From: Firmicutes bacterium FC7
GTDB lineage: Bacteria; Bacillota; Clostridia; Tissierellales; Tissierellaceae
Direction: 5' to 3'
DNA length: 50,004 nucleotides
Assembly: GCA_022760735.1 (NCBI GenBank)
Contig: JAKELU010000003.1
Location: forward strand, 35,380-85,383
The translations under genes were made by a program, and so were the position numbers. Positions 16,058 through 24,186 of the stretch are shown one piece after another. Below the pieces are notes generated by a model. It searched no databases, was not told the DNA's origin, and worked only from the letters and a program-made list of their open reading frames with translations. The first letter of the stretch is position 1. Every line of letters starts with the position of its first letter.

Positions 16058-17944
16058 ATGGATAGGAATACATATATAGATAATATTGATGTGGAGACAG
16101 CTAAGGAGAAATACTTTGACAAAATAAAAACAAAACTGTATTATGAAGAAGTAAAAGTTAGTGATTCTTTAAATAGAATTACATTTGAACCTATATATGC
16201 AAGAATTTCATCTCCAAATTATAATGCGGCAGCAATGGATGGAATAGCTGTAATATCTAAGAATACAGACAAAGCATCAGAGAACAATCCACTAACCTTA
16301 GAAATTAACAAGGATTGTATATACGTAAATACTGGCAATCAAATAATGGACCCATATGATGCTGTAATCATGATTGAAGATGTTATTCAGCTTGGTGAAG
16401 GAAAGGTCCAAATACTTAAAGCTGCATACCCTTGGCAACATATAAGGCAAATAGGAGAGGATATAGTTGCAACGGAGATGATAATTCCATCCAACCATAA
16501 AATCAGACCGATTGACTTAGGCGCACTCATTTCTGGTGGTATTGAAACCTTAAAAGTATATAAAAAGCCTAGAGTAGGAATTTTGCCAACTGGATCTGAA
16601 ATAGTAGAGGATATAAGTGAGATTAGAGATGGAAAAATCATAGACTCCAATTCAAGAGTATTCGAAGGCATGATAAAAGAATTAGGAGCAATACCAAATA
16701 GATATGCACCCCAGATAGATGATTATAATTTACTTAAAGAAAGTATCTTAAAAGGCGTTGAGGAGAACGATATTCTTCTAATAAACGCTGGCTCATCTGC
16801 AGGAACTAAGGATTTTACAGTAAATCTAATAAGAGAGCTAGGAGAAGTTGTTATACATGGTATTGCGATGAAGCCTGGGAAACCAACTATACTAGGAATT
16901 ATAAATAACAAACCTGTTATAGGTATACCTGGGTATCCTGTCTCTGCATTTTTAGTTATGGATACATTTGTTAAACCTTTAATTCAAAAGTATATTGGTA
17001 TAGAGGAAGTTGAACCTGAGTACATTAAAGCTCAGTTATCACGAAGAATAGTTTCATCATTAAAACATAAGGAATTAGTAAGGGTTAACCTAGGCTATGT
17101 TAATGAAAAGCTTATAGCTACACCTCTTTCTAGTGGAGCAGGTGTAAGCATGTCATTGGTCAAGGCTGATGGAATCGCAATAATTCCAAGAAATACTGAA
17201 GGTATGGAAGCTGGTCAAATGATAGATGTAGAGCTTTTAAAACCCATAAATAGCATTAAAAAATCCTTGGTATCCATAGGAAGTCACGATTTAATCATGG
17301 ATGTTATTGGGGACATGCTAAAATTAACCTCTAGCCATGTTGGAAGCCTTGGGGGTATAATGGCAATAAAAAGAGGTGAATGCCATATAGCACCAATCCA
17401 TCTTTTAGATATGGATACTGGAGAATATAATATTAGCTATGTTAAGAAATACTTTCCAAATAAGAGAATGGCTCTCATAAAAGGAGTCCAAAGACAACAA
17501 GGCTTTATTGTAAAAAAGGGCAACCCAATGAAGATAAAGGACTTTAAGGATTTACTTAGAAGTGATATAGTATACGTTAATAGACAAAGAGGTGCTGGTA
17601 CAAGGGTACTGTTAGACTATCATCTTGGTATAAATCATATTGATTCATCTCAGATAAGAGGATATCAAAGAGAGTTAAATACTCATATGGCAGTTGCCAC
17701 AGCAGTTGCTACAGGTTCTGCATCCACCGGTTTAGGTATTTATTCAGCTGCTAAGGCAATGAATTTAGATTTCATAAAAGTTGCATATGAGGATTATGAC
17801 TTCCTTGTAACCTTTGACCTATTAGAAGATGATAGAATAAAGAAATTTATAGATGTTATTAAATCGGATAAATTTAGAGATATCCTGCAATCTCTAGGTG
17901 GGTATGGATTTAAGAATACTGGAGAGATAATTATAATAGATTGA
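16058..17944 (+). CDS. MoeA-like protein fused to a periplasmic-binding-protein-like domain
   Basis: A 628-residue fusion. Residues 1-410 are a second MoeA homologue: NYNAAAMDGIAV in the N-terminal part, LPTGSEIVEDISEI and NAGSSAGTKDFT in the MPT-binding domain, and IGIPGYPVSAFLVMD before the C-terminal domain. Residues from about 415 form a PBP-like domain (Pfam PBP_like type) with SHVGSLGGIMAI, NRQRGAGTRVLLDYHLG and ATGSASTGLGIY, resembling oxyanion-binding proteins but with no signal peptide, so it is cytoplasmic. Such fusions are known in Clostridia and archaea. It could sense or deliver the metal oxyanion to the MoeA part; that is an inference. GGGAGGAGG lies before ATG 16058. Confidence 0.9.
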   Translation: MDRNTYIDNIDVETAKEKYFDKIKTKLYYEEVKVSDSLNRITFEPIYARISSPNYNAAAMDGIAVISKNTDKASENNPLTLEINKDCIYVNTGNQIMDPYDAVIMIEDVIQLGEGKVQILKAAYPWQHIRQIGEDIVATEMIIPSNHKIRPIDLGALISGGIETLKVYKKPRVGILPTGSEIVEDISEIRDGKIIDSNSRVFEGMIKELGAIPNRYAPQIDDYNLLKESILKGVEENDILLINAGSSAGTKDFTVNLIRELGEVVIHGIAMKPGKPTILGIINNKPVIGIPGYPVSAFLVMDTFVKPLIQKYIGIEEVEPEYIKAQLSRRIVSSLKHKELVRVNLGYVNEKLIATPLSSGAGVSMSLVKADGIAIIPRNTEGMEAGQMIDVELLKPINSIKKSLVSIGSHDLIMDVIGDMLKLTSSHVGSLGGIMAIKRGECHIAPIHLLDMDTGEYNISYVKKYFPNKRMALIKGVQRQQGFIVKKGNPMKIKDFKDLLRSDIVYVNRQRGAGTRVLLDYHLGINHIDSSQIRGYQRELNTHMAVATAVATGSASTGLGIYSAAKAMNLDFIKVAYEDYDFLVTFDLLEDDRIKKFIDVIKSDKFRDILQSLGGYGFKNTGEIIIID

Positions 17945-17954
17945 TGGTGAAAAT

Positions 17955-18911
17955 ATGAAAGACTCCTTTGGAAGAGAGATTAATTACCTTAGAATCTCGT
18001 TAACTGATAGATGCAATCTAAGATGTGAATATTGTATGCCTGAGAAGGGTGTAGACAAGCTTCAACATGAAGACATTTTAACTTTAGAGGACATGTTTGA
18101 GCTAGTTAAAGTATTTGTTGAATTAGGAATAAATAAGATTAGATTAACTGGTGGAGAACCTCTAGTAAGGCTTGGTGTTGTAGATTTTATATCTAAAATA
18201 TCAAATCTAAATGGTATTAAGGAAATAACCATGACTACAAATGGAGTCTTATTAAAGGATTATGCACAGGAATTAAAGAAGGCTGGATTAAATAGGATAA
18301 ATATTAGTTTGGATACCTTGGACAAGGATAAATATAAGGAAATTACTAGGGGTGGGGATCTTTATAAGGTTCTAGATGGGATAGAAGCTGCTAGGGAAGC
18401 TGGACTTACACCAATAAAGATAAATACAGTATTGATTGGTGGTTTTAATGAGGATGAGATTCCTAAAATGGTCAATTTAACTAGGGAACATAATATGGAT
18501 GTAAGGTTTATTGAGCTTATGCCTATAGGTGAAGCGGCAGCTTTTGCAAGTCATAAATTTATTCCAAATAGCAAGGTTTTAGAATCAGTAAAGGTGCTTA
18601 AAAGAGTAGAGAACGAAGACAAATCATCTCCTGCAACATATTTTAAATTACCTGATGGTAAGGGCAAGGTTGGAATTATAAATCCAATTTCTTGTAAGTT
18701 CTGTTCAAATTGTAATAGAGTTAGGCTTACATCAACAGGAAAACTTAAGCTATGCCTTCATTCTAATAGGGAAATTGACTTAAGAAAACCACTAAAAAAT
18801 AAAGAGGATATTAAAACAATTATAAGTGATGCAATACTTTCAAAAGAAGAGGAACATCACTTGGAAGATAAGAAATATATAACCCGAAATATGAATCAGA
18901 TAGGGGGATAA
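17955..18911 (+). CDS. moaA: GTP 3',8-cyclase MoaA
   Basis: Radical SAM enzyme that starts molybdopterin synthesis from GTP. The 318-residue protein has the SAM cluster motif CNLRCEYCMPE near residue 23, TGGEPLVR, and the second, C-terminal cluster motif CKFCSNCNRVRLTSTGKLKLC that holds the GTP-binding [4Fe-4S]. The C-terminus ends in Gly-Gly, the dipeptide known to be needed for MoaA catalysis. The start at ATG 17955 has GATGGTGA upstream. It is followed one base later by the moaC fusion. Confidence 0.96.
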   Translation: MKDSFGREINYLRISLTDRCNLRCEYCMPEKGVDKLQHEDILTLEDMFELVKVFVELGINKIRLTGGEPLVRLGVVDFISKISNLNGIKEITMTTNGVLLKDYAQELKKAGLNRINISLDTLDKDKYKEITRGGDLYKVLDGIEAAREAGLTPIKINTVLIGGFNEDEIPKMVNLTREHNMDVRFIELMPIGEAAAFASHKFIPNSKVLESVKVLKRVENEDKSSPATYFKLPDGKGKVGIINPISCKFCSNCNRVRLTSTGKLKLCLHSNREIDLRKPLKNKEDIKTIISDAILSKEEEHHLEDKKYITRNMNQIGG

Positions 18912-18912
18912 G

Positions 18913-19821
18913 ATGGCAGACTTTACACATTTTAACCAAGAAGGTAGAGCGCATATGGTAGAAGTTGGAGACAAAGATATCACTAAGAGAACTGCTGTTG
19001 CAACAGGAAGAATTAGAATGAAGCCCGAAACTATTGAGATGATAAAACAAGGCCAGATGAAAAAGGGTGATGTTTTAGCTGTTTCACAAGTTGCGGGTAT
19101 CATGGGTGCTAAAAAAACTAGTGATATTATACCAATGTGTCATAATATATTTTTAACAGGTGCAAATATAAGATTTAATATACAAGAAGATTATATAGAG
19201 TTGGAAGCCGAAGTGAAAACAACTGGTAAGACAGGGGTAGAAATGGAAGCCCTTACAGCTGCTTCAATCGCTTGCCTTACAATATATGATATGTGCAAAG
19301 CAGTTGACAAGGATATGATAATCGAGGATATAAAGCTAATAAAGAAAACTGGTGGGAAGTCAGGTGATTATGTGAGAGGTAAAAAATTAGGCAAGGTATT
19401 ATCTGTTAATATTTCAGAGAAAAAAGGTGTAGTTAAAGAGCCTATTAAGGAAGGCAAATTCATAGAAAATTTTGGTTTAGAAAATGACGCTCATAGTGGA
19501 GATTGGCATAGACAAGTAAGCTTGCTTGGAGTAGAGAGCTTTAACAAGATGAGGGATATGGGAATAGAAAATTTAAAGTTTGGAGATTTTGCTGAAAATA
19601 TTACAACAGAAGGCATAATTCTATATGAACTTCCAATCGGTACTAAATTAGCTATTGGCGAAACATTACATGAGGTAACACAGATAGGTAAAGAGTGTCA
19701 CACAGGCTGTGCTATATCTAAGACCGTAGGTAAATGTGTTATGCCGAAGGAAGGTATATTTACTAAGGTACTAAAAGGTGGAGTAATTAAAGAGGGAGAC
19801 ACAATAGAAGTATTAGAGTAG
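18913..19821 (+). CDS. moaC: MoaC-MOSC fusion protein
   Basis: A 302-residue two-domain protein. Residues 1-155 are MoaC, the cyclic pyranopterin monophosphate synthase acting after MoaA: DITKRTAVATG, IPMCHNIFLTG and the catalytic-region TGVEMEALTAAS are present. Residues 160-302 form a MOSC domain, with ENDAHSGDWHRQVSLLG, FAENITTEGI and the cysteine-bearing IGKECHTGC that resembles the sulfur-carrying motif of bacterial MOSC proteins. Fusing synthase and MOSC suggests a link between pterin formation and later sulfur handling or cofactor transfer, but the role of the MOSC part is not known. It is the last gene of the island and is followed immediately by a terminator. Confidence 0.93.
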   Translation: MADFTHFNQEGRAHMVEVGDKDITKRTAVATGRIRMKPETIEMIKQGQMKKGDVLAVSQVAGIMGAKKTSDIIPMCHNIFLTGANIRFNIQEDYIELEAEVKTTGKTGVEMEALTAASIACLTIYDMCKAVDKDMIIEDIKLIKKTGGKSGDYVRGKKLGKVLSVNISEKKGVVKEPIKEGKFIENFGLENDAHSGDWHRQVSLLGVESFNKMRDMGIENLKFGDFAENITTEGIILYELPIGTKLAIGETLHEVTQIGKECHTGCAISKTVGKCVMPKEGIFTKVLKGGVIKEGDTIEVLE

Positions 19822-19850
19822 AAAGTAGTGAGTTACCACTACTTTCTTTT
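19821..19850 (+). terminator. Intrinsic terminator at the end of the cofactor island
   Basis: GAAAGTAGTG (19821-19830) pairs perfectly with CACTACTTTC (19837-19846) around AGTTAC and is followed by TTTT. Its first base is the last base of the moaC-MOSC stop codon. Confidence 0.85.
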
Positions 19851-20042
19851 AATATAATAGTTCTTTGAAGCCTTAAGGTTTACTTTAGCTCCTTTTGATG
19901 ATAAAATATAGTTGCTTGATATTTTAGTGACAATATTATACAGATAAAACTGTGAATGAAAAAGTTGCAAAATAATATTATATTACAGACAACGTTTTCT
20001 AGGAAGTATTGGATATTTTACTACTAGCATGAGAGGGGAGAT

Positions 20043-20132
20043 GTGGTTAAAGTAGACAAGCTTTACACAAGAAGATGGATTAATCAAGAAGTAATTAAGG
20101 ATGGAGGTATTATATGGATTATTCAAAACTAA
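20043..20132 (+). CDS. Possible 29-residue leader ORF overlapping the malic enzyme start
   Basis: GTG at 20043, preceded by GAGGGGAG at suitable spacing, opens a 29-codon frame that ends at TAA 20130-20132, overlapping the first codons of the malic enzyme gene in another frame. The peptide is basic at first and Trp/Ile-rich at the end. It resembles nothing I recognise. It may couple translation to the downstream gene, or may be chance. The remaining 220 bases of the 19851-20113 gap hold no gene that I can see. Confidence 0.25.
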   Translation: MVKVDKLYTRRWINQEVIKDGGIIWIIQN

Positions 20133-21286
20133 GTCTAGAGATGCATGAAAAAAATAAAGGAAAAATAGAAGTTATTTCAAAGGTAAAGATAGAGAATAAA
20201 GATGATTTATCAACTGCCTATACACCAGGAGTTGCTGAACCTTGTAGAGAAATTCATAAGGATAAAACAAATGCCTATAGATATACATCAAAGGGTAATT
20301 TAATAGGGGTTATTACAGATGGCTCAGCTGTATTGGGTCTTGGAAACATTGGCGGAATTGCTGGAATGCCAGTAATGGAAGGTAAGGCAATCCTATTTAA
20401 AGAGTTTGGTAACGTGGATGCTGTACCAATAATTTTAGATACACAGGATACAGATGAAATAGTAAAAACAATAATAAATATAGCACCTACATTTGGTGGT
20501 ATAAATCTTGAAGATATAGCAGCTCCAAAATGTATAGAAATAGAAAATAGATTAAAAGAAGCGTTAGATATACCAGTTTTCCATGATGACCAACATGGAA
20601 CAGCAATTGTTGTAACTGCTGCTATAATCAATGCTTTAAGAGTAGTAAATAAGAAAGTAGAAGATGTTAAAGTTGTAATTAACGGAAGTGGTGCGGCAGG
20701 TAGTGCTATTCTTAAGATGCTTAGAGCTATAAATATAACTAATATTTTAATTTGTGATAGTAAGGGAATAATTTATAGAGGAAATCCAAATAACAACTGG
20801 TTTAAAGATGAATTGGCTGAAATATCAAATAAAGATAATATACAAGGAACATTAAAGGATGCTATAGTAGGAGCAGATATATTTATAGGAGTATCTAAAG
20901 GAAATGTACTAACTGAGGAAATGGTTAGTACAATGAATAGTGACTCCATAGTATTGGCTATGGCTAATCCTATACCTGAAATATTCCCAGAAGAAGCTAA
21001 AAAAGCAGGAGCTAGAGTAGTAGGAACAGGAAGATCAGATTTTCCAAATCAAATTAACAATCTATTAGCATTCCCAGGAGTTTTCAGAGGAGCTTTAGAT
21101 GCAAGAGCTAGTGAGATAAATTATGAAATGAATATAGCTGCTGCATATGCAATTGCAAATATGGTTAAAGATGATGAGTTATCTGAAGAATATATTATTC
21201 CTAGTGCATTGAATAAGGACGTTGCTATAAATGTGGCAAAAGCTGTAGAAAAGGCTGCAAGAGAAACTGGAGTGGCTAGAGTATAA
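20114..21286 (+). CDS. NAD(P)-dependent malic enzyme
   Basis: Decarboxylates malate to pyruvate with reduction of NAD(P). The 390-residue length fits the short bacterial form (about 390-400 residues) without the phosphotransacetylase-like extension. Conserved segments are STAYTPGVAEPCREI, GNIGGIAGMPVMEGKA, the metal-site DDQHGTAIVV, the nucleotide-binding GSGAAGSAIL and FPNQINNLLAFPGVFRGALDARA. GGAGG lies nine bases before ATG 20114. It stands alone between two terminators. It can feed pyruvate from malate made in citrate or amino-acid fermentation; cofactor preference cannot be read with certainty. Confidence 0.95.
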   Translation: MDYSKLSLEMHEKNKGKIEVISKVKIENKDDLSTAYTPGVAEPCREIHKDKTNAYRYTSKGNLIGVITDGSAVLGLGNIGGIAGMPVMEGKAILFKEFGNVDAVPIILDTQDTDEIVKTIINIAPTFGGINLEDIAAPKCIEIENRLKEALDIPVFHDDQHGTAIVVTAAIINALRVVNKKVEDVKVVINGSGAAGSAILKMLRAINITNILICDSKGIIYRGNPNNNWFKDELAEISNKDNIQGTLKDAIVGADIFIGVSKGNVLTEEMVSTMNSDSIVLAMANPIPEIFPEEAKKAGARVVGTGRSDFPNQINNLLAFPGVFRGALDARASEINYEMNIAAAYAIANMVKDDELSEEYIIPSALNKDVAINVAKAVEKAARETGVARV

Positions 21287-21295
21287 TATGTAAAA

Positions 21296-21327
21296 AAATC
21301 TCCGCTTGGGATACTAAGCGGAGATTT
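21296..21327 (-). terminator. Terminator shared by malic enzyme and acetyltransferase genes
   Basis: AAATCTCCGCTT (21296-21307) pairs perfectly with AAGCGGAGATTT (21316-21327). On the minus strand a run of seven T follows, so it is strongest for the acetyltransferase, whose stop codon lies in the loop/stem edge. On the plus strand only a weak T tract follows. Confidence 0.8.
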
Positions 21328-22066
21328 CTGTTACATCATCTGCAAATTTAATGTAATTCAATTGTTTAGTTTCTTTTGATAACTCATATCCAATATATCC
21401 ATTATCTATTAGAGTTTTTTGTAAGTCTATATTTGTCCATTTGGATGTAACCATATCAATTGGATTTGATAAGATTCTTTCTAGATCATTATGGAGAACA
21501 AATCTCCAAGTTCCGTCGCTTCCATCTTCAGATTTACCATATTTCTTTTTTAGTGCTTTAATTTTCAATCCGTTTTTCATTACGTTATATAAACTGTAAA
21601 AATTATAAGGGGACACAGTACATAATAAATGTCTATAGCCTTCTTTTCTAACTAACTTTGATGCAATCTGAAGAGTCAAATCCTGAAGACCATTGCCCCT
21701 ATAGATAGGGTCTACAACTGTAGTTTCTAAGTGAATTACCTTCTTCAGCTGTTCATGAGGTATACCTATATCTAATCCTAAGTTGTGATTTCTAATTCCA
21801 GGAATGGATATATATCTATAAGCAATTAATCTGTCCTTACTATTTAAAACACCAATAATTTTTCCACCGTTTTTTATTTCATGATACATATCATCATAGG
21901 AGTCAACATATAAGATATCTTTATTATTCAATTCTTCATAAACTTTATGTTCAAGCTCTACAACCTCATTTAATCTATCTATGCCTAATAATTTTATGGA
22001 GCATTCTTCAAATTCTACCCTATCTTCGATCTTCTTTTTCAACAAGCAATCCTTATTCAAAATCAT
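21314..22066 (-). CDS. GNAT family N-acetyltransferase
   Basis: A 250-residue protein with the acetyl-CoA-binding motif A of GNAT enzymes, seen as TTVVDPIYRGNGLQDLTLQIA, followed by YRHLLCTVSPYNFYSL. The N-terminal 60 residues form an extra segment before the GNAT core. Substrate is unknown. The start at 22066 is chosen over a longer frame from 22108 because AAAGGAGGA sits just upstream of it and the promoter's predicted start would cut the longer form. It has its own strong promoter with a dyad at the transcription start, suggesting specific regulation. Confidence 0.85.
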   Translation of the reverse strand: MILNKDCLLKKKIEDRVEFEECSIKLLGIDRLNEVVELEHKVYEELNNKDILYVDSYDDMYHEIKNGGKIIGVLNSKDRLIAYRYISIPGIRNHNLGLDIGIPHEQLKKVIHLETTVVDPIYRGNGLQDLTLQIASKLVRKEGYRHLLCTVSPYNFYSLYNVMKNGLKIKALKKKYGKSEDGSDGTWRFVLHNDLERILSNPIDMVTSKWTNIDLQKTLIDNGYIGYELSKETKQLNYIKFADDVTEISA

Positions 22067-22101
22067 ATATGTCCTCCTTTCCTTGCAATTAAAAGTAACA
22101 A

Positions 22102-22127
22102 CTTGCAACCTATATTAAAGTTGCAAG
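22102..22127 (-). promoter_or_regulatory. Dyad CTTGCAAC/GTTGCAAG at the acetyltransferase transcription start
   Basis: CTTGCAAC (22102-22109) and GTTGCAAG (22120-22127) form a perfect inverted repeat with a 10-base spacer; a further CTTGCAA lies at 22082-22088. It falls at about +1 to +26 of the promoter at 22131-22160, fitting a repressor operator or a 5' mRNA hairpin. Confidence 0.5.
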
Positions 22128-22130
22128 ATA

Positions 22131-22160
22131 ATTATAACCCAATGGAAATATTTATGTCAA
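22131..22160 (-). promoter_or_regulatory. Sigma-A promoter of the acetyltransferase gene
   Basis: On the minus strand, a perfect TTGACA (22160-22155), an 18-base spacer and a perfect TATAAT (22136-22131). The coding start at 22066 is about 60 bases downstream. Confidence 0.8.
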
Positions 22161-22195
22161 TAACCAAATTATTTAAAATCAAAATAAATACTTAC

Positions 22196-22235
22196 AAAAA
22201 ACCCCTTAGTTTTCAATTAAACTAAGGGGTTTTTT
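22196..22235 (-). terminator. Intrinsic terminator after oligoendopeptidase F (bidirectional shape)
   Basis: AAAAAACCCCTTAGTTT (22196-22212) pairs with AAACTAAGGGGTTTTTT (22219-22235) around TCAATT. The T run on the minus strand ends the peptidase message. On the plus strand the same stem also ends in T. Confidence 0.85.
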
Positions 22236-22255
22236 GAAATCAGAAATATTGTAGA

Positions 22256-24025
22256 TTATTTTGAGGTAATTTGTAAGAATTTTTCTATATCATCTTCAAT
22301 AAGTTTTAGAGAACTTTTGAAGAAATCAGGGTTTTGTATGTCTATATTCATTCTTGCAGCAACATCTATGATGTTGTTCTTTCCTGTGGCTTCCAACAAT
22401 TCATCGTATTCTCTAACGAATTCCTCTCCACTTTTTAAGTACTTAGCGTATAATCCTTTAGCAAATAACAAACCAAAGGCATAAGGGAAGTTATAGAAGT
22501 TGCGTCCTGCAGAATAGTAGTGGCTCTTATTAATCCACATATATGGATGCAAGATATCATGGTCCAGTCCATTACCATATGCCGTTTTTTGGGCTTTAAG
22601 CATAAGTTCCTTAAGTTCATTTACTGAAAGTGGATGGTCTTTTCTTCTTTCAAATACTTCTGATTCAAACAAGAACCTACTGTAAATATCAACAATAACT
22701 TGACCTGCATCTGAAATTGATGCCTCTAAAATTCCTATTGCTTCATCATCTGAAGCTTCTTTTAATGCTGCATTTATAACGATTGTTTCACAAAATATGG
22801 ATGCAGTCTCAGCAATAGGCATTGGATATCTACTATTTAATATAGAAGCATTTTTTAGATTGTGTCCGTGGTAACCATGGCCTAGTTCATGGGCTAATGT
22901 TGTCATATTAGAAAAACTACCATTAAAGTTTGCCATTACTCTACTTTCTCCAATTGGATGAATATTGGAGCAAAAAGCTCCACCTCTTTTGCCTTCTCTA
23001 GGCTCTACATCTAGCCAATTTTTCTCGTAAGCATTTTTTGCAAAGTTAGCCAATTTATCACTGAAACTTCTGAAGTTATCAATCACAAACTTCGTAGCTT
23101 CTTCATAAGTAAAAGTTCTACCAACTTTACCAATAGGTGCAAACAAGTCATAAAAAGGCAGACCATTTTTATGACCTAGGATTTCAGCCTTTCTTCTATA
23201 ATACTTATGGAATACTGGTAAATATTCTTTAATAGCTGTAAACATAGAATCTAGAGTTTCCTTATTCATTCTAGATTGTATTAAAACCTCTTCTAATGGG
23301 GAGCTATATCCTCTTAGCTCAGTTATTGTTAGGACCTCTCCTTTTATACCGTTCAGTGCTGCAGCAGAAGCTTCTTCAATTTTCTTATAGGATTCAATCT
23401 CAGCTTCATAAGCAGTTTTTCTTATTTCAGGCTCCGGGCTATAAGCTAGGTTTCTTACAGTTGGCAGCGGTAGTTTTTTATCTTCACCATTTAATTTAAT
23501 ATCAACTAATAAATTTGATGTTAACTTGTTTTGTAAATTAGTCCATGCTGTTGAACCTGTATTTCTTAACTTAGAGATTAGAACTTCTTCTTTTTCACTC
23601 AACATATATTTAGAATATGTTTTAATCTCTTCAAGATAGAATTTATGCTCCTTTAAGAGTTCTGATTGGCTAATAATTTCATCTAGATTTTGAACATCTT
23701 TTATAAAACTTTCAAATTTGACACTGGGCTTTGTTCGTTCTGAACCGATCATTGATAATTTGCTTAAATATTTCAAAGCATCTTCGTTGTTAGCATCTAC
23801 ACTTGAAACTAAAGCAGCATATGTACCTAATTTAGTACTAAGTGTTGCAAGCGATTTAGAATAATTTATGTATTCCTCTATTTTAGCAGTAGTATCCTCA
23901 TAACTATTTAATCTTGAATCAGCCCATTCATTAAATTCTTTTATTAGTTCTTCATATTTTCTAATATCTTCAATATACTCCTTAGAATCAAAGGAAGTAT
24001 ATAGTTCATTCAGACTCCATCTCAT
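22256..24025 (-). CDS. pepF: Oligoendopeptidase F, M3B family
   Basis: Cytoplasmic zinc metallopeptidase that cuts short peptides, 589 residues. The zinc motif HELGH is at residues 379-383, within TLAHELGHGYHGH, and the downstream glutamate region IAETASIFCET supplies the third ligand. GGAFCSNIHP and DILHPYMWINKSHYYS are further family segments. ATG 24025 is chosen over a frame from 24043 because GGAAGGTGGG lies at the proper distance. The gene is alone between a terminator and a divergent lipoprotein gene, which fits amino-acid-fermenting metabolism. Confidence 0.95.
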   Translation of the reverse strand: MRWSLNELYTSFDSKEYIEDIRKYEELIKEFNEWADSRLNSYEDTTAKIEEYINYSKSLATLSTKLGTYAALVSSVDANNEDALKYLSKLSMIGSERTKPSVKFESFIKDVQNLDEIISQSELLKEHKFYLEEIKTYSKYMLSEKEEVLISKLRNTGSTAWTNLQNKLTSNLLVDIKLNGEDKKLPLPTVRNLAYSPEPEIRKTAYEAEIESYKKIEEASAAALNGIKGEVLTITELRGYSSPLEEVLIQSRMNKETLDSMFTAIKEYLPVFHKYYRRKAEILGHKNGLPFYDLFAPIGKVGRTFTYEEATKFVIDNFRSFSDKLANFAKNAYEKNWLDVEPREGKRGGAFCSNIHPIGESRVMANFNGSFSNMTTLAHELGHGYHGHNLKNASILNSRYPMPIAETASIFCETIVINAALKEASDDEAIGILEASISDAGQVIVDIYSRFLFESEVFERRKDHPLSVNELKELMLKAQKTAYGNGLDHDILHPYMWINKSHYYSAGRNFYNFPYAFGLLFAKGLYAKYLKSGEEFVREYDELLEATGKNNIIDVAARMNIDIQNPDFFKSSLKLIEDDIEKFLQITSK

Positions 24026-24186
24026 AATATCCCACCTTCCCAATATAATTAATTAGATACCCTAAAGGTATTATATCATAATGATAGTATACCCATAAGT
24101 ATTATGTAATTATAGGAAATTTATATTATGAAATGGTAATAATATTATACTAGAGTATATTTTAACCATAGAAAGGAGAAAGGGTT

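Noticed and set aside
19851-20113. T-box or other riboswitch upstream of malic enzyme
   Set aside because: No T-box sequence AGGGTGGNACCGCG and no terminator-like hairpin were found in this gap.
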